Of a DNA stretch of 64,000 nucleotides, positions 36,061-44,062 are shown in pieces. Each line of letters opens with the position of its first letter. Within the stretch, counting starts at the first letter, position 1. The notes beneath the pieces were generated by a model. The model ran no database searches and was not told the DNA's origin. It saw only the letters and a program-made list of their open reading frames with translations. The position numbers and the translations under genes are program-made. Origin of the DNA: Streptomyces chrestomyceticus JCM 4735 (GTDB lineage: Bacteria; Actinomycetota; Actinomycetes; Streptomycetales; Streptomycetaceae); the NCBI RefSeq assembly GCF_003865135.1, contig NZ_BHZC01000001.1:1674001-1738000 (forward strand), in the 5' to 3' direction.

Positions 36061-36381
36061 ATGATCCGCATTCCCCGCGCCGCCGCCGCTCTCGCGGCCA
36101 CCGCGGCCGTCTTCGCCCTCGGCGGCGGCACCATGGCCACCGCCGCCGGTCCGGCCCCCGCCCACCGGACCGCCTCGCCCGCGGTCCAGGCCGTCGTCTG
36201 CACCGTCAACGACAACGGCGTCAACTACCGCGGCGGCCCGGGCACCGGCTACCCCGTCCTGGGACAGGTGAACCGGGGCCAGAAGATGAACGCGCGCGGC
36301 ACCGAAGGCTCCTGGGTCATGGGTGACCTGTGGGGCGGTCGCACCGGGGTGTGGATCCACCGCGCCTACCTGGACTGCTGA
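36061..36381 (+). CDS. Small secreted SH3-domain protein
   Basis: Exported 106-aa protein. The ATG at 36061 has an ideal GGAGGAG site. A signal peptide (AAAALAATAAVFALGGGTMA) is followed by a single bacterial SH3 (SH3b) domain of about 60 residues (NDNGVNYRGGPGTGYPVLGQV, MNARGTEGSWVMGDLWGG, GVWIHRAYL). Two cysteines (one before the domain, one as last residue) could form a disulfide. SH3b domains usually bind peptidoglycan or surface ligands. It stands alone between two terminators. Confidence 0.9.
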   Translation: MIRIPRAAAALAATAAVFALGGGTMATAAGPAPAHRTASPAVQAVVCTVNDNGVNYRGGPGTGYPVLGQVNRGQKMNARGTEGSWVMGDLWGGRTGVWIHRAYLDC

Positions 36382-36439
36382 GGCTCAGCCCGCCGGCCCG
36401 GCCGTACGCCCTCGCCACGGGCCGGCGAGCTGATCACAC

Positions 36440-36488
36440 GGCGGGGTGGTGGAGGGGTCTTCCCGGCCGGGAGGGCCACCACCCCGCC
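36440..36488. terminator. Long hairpin between convergent genes
   Basis: GGCGGGGTGGTGG (36440-36452) and CCACCACCCCGCC (36476-36488) form a perfect 13-bp stem, and the loop holds its own TCCCGGCCGGGA palindrome. It lies in the 308-bp gap between the SH3 gene and the convergent methyltransferase; nothing else is evident there. Confidence 0.75.
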
Positions 36489-36689
36489 CGGCACCGGCCG
36501 GCCGCCGTTCGGCCAGGTCCTGCCCATCGCGCACGAGCACACCGACGGGGGCGTGCGCGGCGGGGAGAGGACGTGGCTCTACGGGGGCGGCGGCCGGGCG
36601 GTGCCGTAGCGTCCCGCCCGCTCCCAGGGCGGGGCGCTCGGGGGAAGCTGTCAGCCGGGCGGCGGACGTATGCCGGGTGGCGCGGACGG

Positions 36690-37637
36690 TCAGGCCGCCC
36701 GTGCCGTGTGGAAGGTCTGGGCGGAGAGCCAGAAGAGGTCCGGACGCCGGGCGATGCCTGCCGGGTCGTCCGGGTCGAGGAGGCGGGTGAGGGTGGCGCG
36801 GTCCTCCTCGTCCAGGTCGTCGCCGGCCTTCTCGGCGAAGCGGGAGAGCAGCAGGGTGAGCTGGGCCCGTCCGGCGGGTTCCAGCGGGGCGGGGAGGTCG
36901 AGGAGGAAGCTGCGGCTGCGCGGGGAGCACAGGCCCGCGGCGGTCAGGATGGCGGGCCAGTCCTCGACGACGGCCCGGCTGCCGGGCAGTGCGGCGCGCA
37001 TCTGGGCGAACCAGTCGTCCTGCACCGCGTCGAGACGCGCCTGGAAGCCGGGGCGGCCGATGCCGAAGTCACGGGGCAGGAACCGGGGGGCGAGGCCGCC
37101 TTCGGACGCGACGAGCAGCCCGCCCGGACGGAGCCGCCGGGCCAGCGCGGCCACGGCGGCCGCCTGGTCGCCGACGTGGTGCAGGGCCTTGCTGGACCAG
37201 ATGAGGTCCGCGTCCCCGACGGCCTCGATGTGGTCGGGCAGCTCGGCCACCTGGGTACGGAACCGGTCGCCGAGGCCCAGACGGGCGGCGCGCTCCCGGG
37301 CGCGTTCGAGGAGCGCCTCGGTCGGGTCCACCGCCACGATCTCGGCCTGCGGGAACGCCTGGGCCAGCAGACAACTGGTGACGCCGGGGCCGCTGCCGAC
37401 GTCGAGCACCCGGCGGACCTCGTCGGGCCCGGGGCCGGACGACTCCGTCAGCAGGTCCCGGAGCCAGGCGGTGGCCTGTTCGAGGAGCGGGGTCAGGAAC
37501 TCGGCCTCGCCTTCGAGGTAGGCGGCGAGCGCGTCCCAGTCCATGTGCGTGTGGTCGTGGTGGCGGCCGTTGCCCTGACCGTGGTCGTGGCCGGACTCGG
37601 GTGCCGGGGTCGTGGTGCCGTGGATGTGGTCCGTCAT
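36690..37637 (-). CDS. SAM-dependent class I methyltransferase with His-rich N-terminus
   Basis: Methyltransferase of 315 aa. Motif I is VLDVGSGPGVTSCLLAQAFP, motif II EIVAVDPTEALLERA, and the later DLIWSSKALHHVGDQAAAV resembles the D-x-ALHH motif IV of small-molecule methyltransferases. Before it, residues 1-32 are rich in His, Gly and Asp (GHDHGQGNGRHHDHTHMDWD), suggesting metal binding or just low complexity. The ATG at 37637 has no strong site; an in-frame ATG further upstream is possible. Divergent from the DUF1266 gene. Substrate unknown. Confidence 0.9.
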   Translation of the reverse strand: MTDHIHGTTTPAPESGHDHGQGNGRHHDHTHMDWDALAAYLEGEAEFLTPLLEQATAWLRDLLTESSGPGPDEVRRVLDVGSGPGVTSCLLAQAFPQAEIVAVDPTEALLERARERAARLGLGDRFRTQVAELPDHIEAVGDADLIWSSKALHHVGDQAAAVAALARRLRPGGLLVASEGGLAPRFLPRDFGIGRPGFQARLDAVQDDWFAQMRAALPGSRAVVEDWPAILTAAGLCSPRSRSFLLDLPAPLEPAGRAQLTLLLSRFAEKAGDDLDEEDRATLTRLLDPDDPAGIARRPDLFWLSAQTFHTARAA

Positions 37638-37743
37638 GGTGCGAGCGTCCGGCAGGGAGCGCCACAAGGCAAACATCCTTGCCGGTCCGGCAAAGCACCC
37701 CGCCTCCGGGGCCACCGGACCGCCCACCGTAAGGTTCTGCTCC

Positions 37744-38787
37744 GTGGGAACTCCAGGATGGATACCGCCGACCGAGACGGAACGGCGGTTGTGCGAGGCC
37801 GGTGCGCGGGGCGACTGGCAAGGCCAGGTCGCGGCCGTGGCCGGCGAGGATCTGTATCTGGCGGTGCCCCAGCAGGGCCAGGACCCGCTGCCGGTCTACG
37901 AGGACCCGGCCGGCGGCGGTACGTGCATCCCCGTGACGACCCGCGGCATGCTGCCGCCGTGGCACCCCCAGCAGCTCTTCGACCGGGTCACGGTGGAGGA
38001 GCTGGCGCAGGACTGGCCGAACGACCGGTGGAAGCTGGCGGTCAACCCGGGTACGCCGTGTGCCGCGTACCTGCCGGCCACCGCCGCGCACCGCGGCACG
38101 TGGACCCGCATCCGCGCCCAGTACGGCGTCCGTCCCGGCGGGCTGCTCACCACCCACCTCGGCGGCCCGCTGCACGGCCCGCTCGCCCAGGGGCTCGCCT
38201 GCGGCGCCCCGCTCGCCGTGCATCACAGCGTGCCGTGGAACGAACTGGGCACCGCCTTCCTCGACTACGCGGCCGACGCCCAACTGCTGCACGAGCAGTG
38301 GTCGGTCACCGACCCGGCGTCCTGGCAGCAGCGCCTCGGCCAGTTGCTCGACGCCGGTTTCGTACCGGCCGAGACGGAGGCCGCGCTGCGTGCCCGCGCC
38401 GGTGGGGAGGACTCCGGGTCCGGTGGTGTGCCGGAGCTGGTGGAGAAGTACGAGGAGCGCTTCCGCGCGGACGGGGTGCTGCCCGCGGACGGGCAGGTGA
38501 AGTCGCTCGTCGCCCTGGACTACGCACATGCCGTCGCCCTCGTCCGCTGGGGGCTCGGAGCCCGTTACTGCGCGCCGCCGGAGGCCGAGCAGGCCGTGCT
38601 GCGCGCCGGTGAGCTGGCGCGCGCGGCGTACGGCTCCTGGCAGGAGTTCTCGGCGGGGTACGCGCTGGGCCGGGCGCTGGCCTTCGACAACGGCTGGTTC
38701 GGCACGGCGTACCAGGAGGCGGTGCACCTGCACCGGGTGCTCGGCCAGGACCCGGCCTCGCCGTGGGCGAATCTGCCCTTCGTCTGA
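37744..38787 (+). CDS. DUF1266-domain protein
   Basis: Cytoplasmic protein of 347 aa starting at a GTG with AAGG nine bases upstream. The N-terminal 180 residues resemble an SseB-like module (TERRLCEAGARGDWQGQVAAV, LPVYEDPAGGGTCIPVTTRGM), and the C-terminal 150 are a DUF1266 domain (YEERFRADGVLP, VALDYAHAVALVRWGLGARY, WQEFSAGYALGRALAFDN). In Streptomyces, DUF1266 proteins are abundant and uncharacterised. No enzyme motif seen. Divergent from the methyltransferase and convergent with the Asp23 gene. Confidence 0.85.
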   Translation: MGTPGWIPPTETERRLCEAGARGDWQGQVAAVAGEDLYLAVPQQGQDPLPVYEDPAGGGTCIPVTTRGMLPPWHPQQLFDRVTVEELAQDWPNDRWKLAVNPGTPCAAYLPATAAHRGTWTRIRAQYGVRPGGLLTTHLGGPLHGPLAQGLACGAPLAVHHSVPWNELGTAFLDYAADAQLLHEQWSVTDPASWQQRLGQLLDAGFVPAETEAALRARAGGEDSGSGGVPELVEKYEERFRADGVLPADGQVKSLVALDYAHAVALVRWGLGARYCAPPEAEQAVLRAGELARAAYGSWQEFSAGYALGRALAFDNGWFGTAYQEAVHLHRVLGQDPASPWANLPFV

Positions 38788-38828
38788 CGGGGCGGGGCAC
38801 GCGGCGGAAGCCCTTCAGGTGACGCCTT

Positions 38829-39248
38829 TCAGGTGATGTCCGTGACGGTCACCGTCACGGCGACCTCGGGTGCGGCTTCGCCCGCCGTCCGCACCGCCTC
38901 CTGGACCGCCGCCGTGACACGTGGCCGGACCGCGCGGACCACGTCCAGGGCCCGGTGACCGCGCCGGACCGCCAGGTGGACGCGGATCCGCCACGCCCCG
39001 GGGCCGGGACCGCGGTCGGCCCGTACGCCGGGCACCCGGCCGCCCCGCACGGACGGGGCAGGAGAACCGCCACCGGGCCGGGAGGCGGCGCCGGAGCCGG
39101 TTCCGGTCGTCCGCGCCACCGTCCCCCGCAGCAGTTCGCCCAGGCCGGGCCGGAGGAAGGCGACACCGGGTGTGTCCTTGGCGGCCCCTGCGGCGGCACG
39201 GAGGATCGCGGCGTGCAACTGCGCGTCACCCTTCATGACCTGGCTCAT
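38829..39248 (-). CDS. Asp23/Gls24-like small protein
   Basis: Protein of 139 aa. The C-terminal half (WRIRVHLAVRRGHRALDVVRA, VTAAVQEAVRTAGEAAPEVAV, TVTDIT) follows the strand-helix pattern of Asp23/Gls24 envelope-stress proteins; the first half has a Gly/Pro-rich linker. The ATG overlaps the stop of the preceding zinc-finger/Asp23 gene (ATGA), and GGAGGG lies upstream. It is third of a sigma factor-Asp23-Asp23 operon. Asp23 proteins in firmicutes associate with the membrane and cell-wall stress; in actinobacteria the role is poorly known. Confidence 0.75.
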   Translation of the reverse strand: MSQVMKGDAQLHAAILRAAAGAAKDTPGVAFLRPGLGELLRGTVARTTGTGSGAASRPGGGSPAPSVRGGRVPGVRADRGPGPGAWRIRVHLAVRRGHRALDVVRAVRPRVTAAVQEAVRTAGEAAPEVAVTVTVTDIT

Positions 39249-39898
39249 GTCCTGCCCTCCTCGCCGGCTTCCGGATGCCCGCCGGAGCCATCCGTCTCCC
39301 CCGCGACCAGGTCGACGACGGTGACGTCGACCTCCTCGACCTCCAGCCCGATGCCGTCCCGCGCCGCCGCGCGCACCCGTTCGCGTACCCGGTCGGCCAG
39401 TGTGGGCAGCGGCCACGCGTACCCGGCCGCCAGTTCGATCGCCACCTTCATGGGCCCGCGCGGCGCGAGCAGGGTGACCCGGCAACTGCCCGCCTGGACG
39501 TCCGGCAGGGTCTCGGCTGCGGCGCGGAAGGACTTGGCCGCCGCGGCCTCGGTGATCCAGGCGTCGTCCTCCGGATCGCCCAGCGGCAGCGTCCTGCCGG
39601 GCCGGAGTTCGGTTCTGACCAGGTCCATCACCCGGGCCGTGAAGCGTTCGGCGCTCCGCTCCTCCTCGTCGGAGCCCGCGGGCCGCCGGGCCTCGCGTAC
39701 GTAACTGTCGAGGACGCCGAGGCCCGCCAGCGCCTCCTGGCAGTACGGGCACCGGTCGGCGTGCGGGCCCGCGTCCGGGGCGGCGTCCCCGGCCGGACCG
39801 TCCGCGCCGTCCACGCCCTCCGCATCGTTTTCCTCCCACACGGACGACAGCGCGCGGCCGCAGGGCAGGATCGGGTCGTCGTGCTCACCTAGCGCCAT
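39245..39898 (-). CDS. Asp23/Gls24 protein with zinc anti-sigma-like N-terminus
   Basis: Protein of 217 aa. Its N-terminal 60 residues contain LPCGRALSSVWE and then HADRCPYCQEAL, an H-x3-C-x2-C pattern like the ZAS zinc anti-sigma domain. The C-terminal 110 residues form an Asp23/Gls24 domain (SCRVTLLAPRGPMKVAIELAA, WPLPTLADRVRERVRAAARDG, EEVDVTVVDLV). It starts (ATG 39898) ten bases inside the ECF sigma gene, so the two are co-translated, the usual order for sigma and anti-sigma. It has no transmembrane segment, so it would be a soluble, possibly redox-sensitive, antagonist. That role is inferred. Confidence 0.78.
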   Translation of the reverse strand: MALGEHDDPILPCGRALSSVWEENDAEGVDGADGPAGDAAPDAGPHADRCPYCQEALAGLGVLDSYVREARRPAGSDEEERSAERFTARVMDLVRTELRPGRTLPLGDPEDDAWITEAAAAKSFRAAAETLPDVQAGSCRVTLLAPRGPMKVAIELAAGYAWPLPTLADRVRERVRAAARDGIGLEVEEVDVTVVDLVAGETDGSGGHPEAGEEGRT

Positions 39899-40434
39899 GC
39901 GCCCATCGCCTCCGTCAGATAGCGGCGTGCCCGGAAGACCCTGCCACGGACCGCCTGGTGGCTGATGCCCACCACCGCGGCGATCTCCTCGTACGGCAGG
40001 GCGTGCAGCTCGCGCAGCACCCAGCAGGCGCGCTGCTCCGGGGTGAGTCCGTCCATCGCCCGCATCAGCGCCTCGACGGCGGCGGTCGACTCGGCCGCCC
40101 GCACCGGTGACGACGCGTGCTCGGGCGCGCTCGGCTCGGGCACCGAGCCGAGGTCCTGGGTGGGTCTGCGGGCCCGCAGCAGGTTCAGGCACCGGTTGGT
40201 GACGATGCGGTACATCCAGGTCGCGAAGGCGGCGTCGCCGCGGAACTCCGGGATGCGGCGCCAGGCGCTCACGAAGGCGTCCTGCACGGCGTCCTCCGCG
40301 TCGGTGCGGCTGCCGAGCAGCCGGGTCGCCAGGCGCAGGAGCTGAGCGCTGTGCCGCCGTACGAGCACCTCGAAGGCCCCCTCGTCCCCTTCCGCGGCAC
40401 GTACGGCCAGCAGGGCGTCGCTGGGTTCGGGCAC
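39889..40434 (-). CDS. ECF RNA polymerase sigma factor
   Basis: Group 4 sigma factor of 181 aa. Region 2 spans about residues 18-85 (FEVLVRRHSAQLLRLATRLLG, DAEDAVQDAFVSAWRRIPEF, FATWMYRIVTNRCLNLLR). Region 4 is at about 120-175 (MDGLTPEQRACWVLRELHALP, YEEIAAVVGISHQAVRGRVFR). No C-terminal extension. It overlaps the downstream zinc-finger/Asp23 gene and probably transcribes that operon and envelope-related genes. Divergent from the BrkB-like membrane protein across 233 bp. Confidence 0.94.
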   Translation of the reverse strand: MPEPSDALLAVRAAEGDEGAFEVLVRRHSAQLLRLATRLLGSRTDAEDAVQDAFVSAWRRIPEFRGDAAFATWMYRIVTNRCLNLLRARRPTQDLGSVPEPSAPEHASSPVRAAESTAAVEALMRAMDGLTPEQRACWVLRELHALPYEEIAAVVGISHQAVRGRVFRARRYLTEAMGAWR

Positions 40435-40667
40435 TCACCGGCTCCTTCCTTTCCCGGCCATCTTCACCTGAGCCGGGCACAATGCCCCGCTTTGGTGCTA
40501 TACGGGCGTCACCGGCGTTTCCGATCCGTGCCCCGAGCCGGTCACAGGGAAGACGCCTATCACGGCGCACCACCGGACGGAGCGCGCTCCACACGCTTGT
40601 ACGCTGCGCAAACGGGCAGACGGACCGGGCGCACGGCGCGCACGGCACGAGGAGAGGACGGACACCC

Positions 40668-41648
40668 ATGGGCGGTGGCGGTACGGACCGCGGACTGCAT
40701 CCGACGGCGCTCACGGCCGGCACCGGCAGGTCACGCGCACGCCGCGCCGCGCTGCCCAGTTGGCCCCGGATCCGCACCGCGGCCCGCCGTACCCCGGTCT
40801 CGATCTGGAACGACGACGTGTCCGACTGGGCGGCCAGCCTGACGTACTACTCGGTGCTGGCCCTGCTGCCCTCGGTGATCGTCACCATCTCGCTCGTCGG
40901 CCTGGCCAACCCCGCGTCCACCGAGGAGCTGATCAACCACATCAGCGCCCTCGCCCCCGCCGGGTCGGGCGGCACCGTCCGCCGGGCCCTGGTCACCATG
41001 GCGCAGCAGCGCACCGCCGTGTGGATGCTGGTCGGGGGTGCGCTGGTCAGCGCCCTGTGGTCGTCGTGCAGCTACCTGGCGGTGTTCCGGCGGGCCCTGC
41101 ACGCCATGTACCGCGTCAAGGACGACCGGCCGCCGTGGCGCAAGGCGCCGCGCATTCTGGCGACGGCGCTGCTGCTGTTGGCGCTGCTGATCAGCAGCGC
41201 GGTCGTGCTGCTGATCAGCGGGCCGATAGCGAGTGCGGCCGGGCGCGGGCTGGGGCTCGGCGAGGCGGGCGCGGAGACGTGGAACCTGGTGCAGTGGCCG
41301 CTGCTGTTGCTGCTGGCGGTCGTACTGGTGATGGTCCTCTTCCGTACGGGCCCGTCCCGGACGCGTGGGTGGCGCGCGGTGCCCGGCGGGGTGGTGGCGG
41401 TGCTGATGTGGCTGGTGTCCTCGGCGGGGTTCACGTTCTACGCCTCGTACGTGGGCACGTTCAACCGGCTGTACGGGTCGCTCGCCGGGCCCGTCGTCTT
41501 CCTGATCTGGCTGTGGTTCTCCCACCTGTCCCTGCTGAGCGGCGCCCAGTTCAACGCCGAGCTGGCCCGGATGGAGAGCGCGGACGCGGGTGCGTCGGAG
41601 GACGCGGGCTCCGGCGAGTCCGGCGGCGGCGCGGAAGGGAAGAGCTGA
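40668..41648 (+). CDS. YihY/BrkB-family membrane protein
   Basis: Membrane protein of 326 aa. The YihY/virulence factor BrkB domain spans residues about 45-300 with six helices (DWAASLTYYSVLALLPSVIV, AVWMLVGGALVSALWSSCSYL, ILATALLLLALLISSAVVLL, FYASYVGTFNRLYGSLAGPV, LSLLSGAQFNAELARM). The ATG at 40668 follows GAGGAGAGGA. The family is often described as a ribonuclease BN relative, but that activity has been disproved; it is thought to be a transporter-like protein. Hydrophilic Ser/Gly/Glu tail. Confidence 0.93.
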   Translation: MGGGGTDRGLHPTALTAGTGRSRARRAALPSWPRIRTAARRTPVSIWNDDVSDWAASLTYYSVLALLPSVIVTISLVGLANPASTEELINHISALAPAGSGGTVRRALVTMAQQRTAVWMLVGGALVSALWSSCSYLAVFRRALHAMYRVKDDRPPWRKAPRILATALLLLALLISSAVVLLISGPIASAAGRGLGLGEAGAETWNLVQWPLLLLLAVVLVMVLFRTGPSRTRGWRAVPGGVVAVLMWLVSSAGFTFYASYVGTFNRLYGSLAGPVVFLIWLWFSHLSLLSGAQFNAELARMESADAGASEDAGSGESGGGAEGKS

Positions 41649-41690
41649 GCGCGCCCGCCCAGCTCTCCCGGCCGGTGCGCCGCCCGCCGC

Positions 41691-42002
41691 TCAGCTCGCC
41701 CCGTGTCCGGTGGCGATCTCCTCGATCCGGTGGGCCAGGGTGAAGTCGAGGGCGGTGACGGCGTGGCCGGCGCTGTGGGTGTTCACGGCGACGGTCAGCG
41801 TGTTGTAGCCGAGGGTCAGTTCGGAGTGGTGGTTCAGCTCCTCCTGGATCTGGGCGACGTGGATCACCATCGCGGCCGCCGGCAGATGCCGCTCGAAGGT
41901 GTAGGTGCGGGTCAGGCTGCCGTCCGTCACCGACCAGCCGGGCAGCTCCGCGAGGCGGTCCTCGATCTCCTTGTCCGTCAGCAGGTCCACCTGAGCGTCC
42001 AT
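41691..42002 (-). CDS. 4a-hydroxytetrahydrobiopterin dehydratase (PCD/DCoH)
   Basis: Small pterin enzyme of 103 aa that recycles 4a-hydroxy-tetrahydropterin. The active-site region EELNHHSELTLGYNTLTVAV and the THSAGHAVTALDFTLAHRIEE stretch carry the conserved histidines. The start at 42002 (ATG) is favoured over the GTG at 42023 because GAGAGG is nine bases upstream and family members begin here. No pterin-dependent hydroxylase gene is adjacent. Divergent from the flavoenzyme gene. Confidence 0.94.
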   Translation of the reverse strand: MDAQVDLLTDKEIEDRLAELPGWSVTDGSLTRTYTFERHLPAAAMVIHVAQIQEELNHHSELTLGYNTLTVAVNTHSAGHAVTALDFTLAHRIEEIATGHGAS

Positions 42003-42221
42003 CTCGCTCCGCCTCTCCGTCACAGCGCATGGCCGCGCGTACCGCCCGTACCACCGGGCCGTCCGCGCACTGTCGATTGCAGCAGTTCCAGCGTGGCACG
42101 CCGAGGACGCTTTCCCGCCAATGTGCGGACGGCCACGCCGTGGACTTCCGGGGTCACGGGGCCGCTCTTATGCTCCTGCGCCTGACGAGCCGTCCGTTAC
42201 CGCGGGTAGTAGGGAGCAGTC

Positions 42222-44045
42222 GTGGACACCGAAGGCCGTACGGAGCACACGCGCGGAACCGGCGGCGGACAGCCCCGGCGGACGTTCCTGGGCCGGGCGG
42301 CGGCGGTGGGCGGCGCGCTCGCTCTCGGAACCGGCGGTACGGCGGCCGCCGCGCCCGCGCCCGCCCGGCGCCGTGCCGCCGGCCGGACCGTGGCCGTCCT
42401 CGGCGGCGGGGTGGCCGGGCTGACCGCCGCACACGAGCTGGCCGAACGCGGCTTCCAGGTCACCGTGTACGAACGCAAGCCCAAGGGCCTCGGCGGCAAG
42501 GCCCGCAGCATGGACGTGCCGGACAGCGCGCGCGGCGGCCGCAAGCCGCTGCCCGGCGAGCACGGCTTCCGCTTCATCCCGGGCATCTACCACAACCTCC
42601 CGGACACCCTGCGCCGCATCCCGTTCCCCGGCAACGCCAACGGCTGTCACGACAACCTGGTGGCCTCCACCGAGGTGCTGTTCGCCCGTACCCGCGGCCG
42701 GGAGGACATCCGTATCCCGTTCTCCGCCGTCGGCACTCCCCCGCCGGTCCTCACGCCCGACGCGTTCCTGCGCATGCTGGCCGGCCTGCTGGACACCGCC
42801 ACCCGCCTGCCCGCCCACGAGATCGCGTACTTCGCCAACCGGCTGCTGGTCTTCCTCACGAGCTGCGACCGGCGCCGGCTGGACGTGTGGGAGCACACGC
42901 CGTGGTGGCGTTTCCTGCGGGCCGCGTCGATGTCCGCCGACTACCAACGCCTGCTGGCCGTCGGCCTGACCCGCAACATCGTCGCGACCAAGGCGGAGAT
43001 CGCCTCCACCCGGACCGTCGCGACCTGCGCCGAAGCCTTCGTCTTCAACCTTCTCGGGCGGGGCGCGGACGGACAGCCGGACCGGGTGCTCAACCTGCCC
43101 ACCAACGAGGCGTGGATCGACCCGTGGGTGGCGTATCTGCGGTCGCTCGGGGTGGAGTTCAAGGTCGGCTGGGCGGTACGGGACCTGAGACTGGCGGGCG
43201 GCCGGATCGCGGAGGCGGTCGTCACCGATCCGCAGGGCGTACGGCAGACGGTGGTCGCCGACCACTTCGTACAGGCGATGCCGGTCGAACACGCCCGTGC
43301 CACCTGGAACGCCGCCGTACGGGCCGCCGACCCGGAGCTGGCGCGCTGCGACAAGCTGGCCACCGACTGGATGACGGGCATCCAGTTCTATCTGACCGAG
43401 CCGACGCCCATCATCCACGGGCACGTCAACCACATCGACTCGCCCTGGTCACTGACCGCCGTCGGCCAGGCGCAGTACTGGAAGAACCGTGACTTCCCGG
43501 CCGACTACGGCGACGGACAGGCCGCCGACTGTCTGTCGGTGGACATCTCGGAGTGGGACCAGCCGGGCATCCTGTACGGGAAGACGGCCAAGCAGTGCAC
43601 GCGCGAGGAGGTCGCGCGGGAGGTCTGGGCCCAGATGAAGGCGGGTCTCAACGACACCGGCGCGGCCGTGCTGCGTGACGCGACGCTGCACTCCTGGTTC
43701 CTGGACCCGGCGGTGTCCGGGCTCGGCACCCCGCACCCCGCCAACGACGAGCAGTTGCTCATCCACCCCACCGGTTCCTGGCCGAACCGGCCCGCCTCCC
43801 GTACGGCGATCCCCAACCTCTTCCTCGCCGGGGACTATGTGGCCGTCGACATCGACCTGGCGACGATGGAGGGCGCCAACGCGTCCGCACGGCAGGCCGT
43901 GAACGCGCTGCTGGACGCTTCCGGTTCCGCCGCCGAACGGTGCGCCGTCATTCCGCTGTACCGCGCACCGGAGTTCGCGCCGCTCAGAAGACACGACGAG
44001 ACGCGGTACCGGCTCGGGCTGCGGAACGTCTTCGACCTGGGGTGA
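42222..44045 (+). CDS. Tat-exported FAD-dependent oxidoreductase (phytoene desaturase / HpnE-like)
   Basis: Flavin amine-oxidase-like protein of 607 aa. A twin-arginine signal (QPRRTFLGRAAAVGGALALG) at residues 18-37 is followed by the dinucleotide fold (VAVLGGGVAGLTAAHELAERG) and YERKPKGLGGKARS, as in carotenoid desaturases and hydroxysqualene dehydroxylases. The C-terminal FAD contact is NLFLAGDYVAVDIDLATMEGA (in part), then SARQAVNALL. Export across the membrane is unusual for desaturase relatives and hints at an extracytoplasmic substrate. GTG start with AGGGAG. No carotenoid or hopanoid genes are adjacent. Confidence 0.9.
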   Translation: MDTEGRTEHTRGTGGGQPRRTFLGRAAAVGGALALGTGGTAAAAPAPARRRAAGRTVAVLGGGVAGLTAAHELAERGFQVTVYERKPKGLGGKARSMDVPDSARGGRKPLPGEHGFRFIPGIYHNLPDTLRRIPFPGNANGCHDNLVASTEVLFARTRGREDIRIPFSAVGTPPPVLTPDAFLRMLAGLLDTATRLPAHEIAYFANRLLVFLTSCDRRRLDVWEHTPWWRFLRAASMSADYQRLLAVGLTRNIVATKAEIASTRTVATCAEAFVFNLLGRGADGQPDRVLNLPTNEAWIDPWVAYLRSLGVEFKVGWAVRDLRLAGGRIAEAVVTDPQGVRQTVVADHFVQAMPVEHARATWNAAVRAADPELARCDKLATDWMTGIQFYLTEPTPIIHGHVNHIDSPWSLTAVGQAQYWKNRDFPADYGDGQAADCLSVDISEWDQPGILYGKTAKQCTREEVAREVWAQMKAGLNDTGAAVLRDATLHSWFLDPAVSGLGTPHPANDEQLLIHPTGSWPNRPASRTAIPNLFLAGDYVAVDIDLATMEGANASARQAVNALLDASGSAAERCAVIPLYRAPEFAPLRRHDETRYRLGLRNVFDLG

Positions 44046-44062
44046 TGCCGGAACCGTACGGG

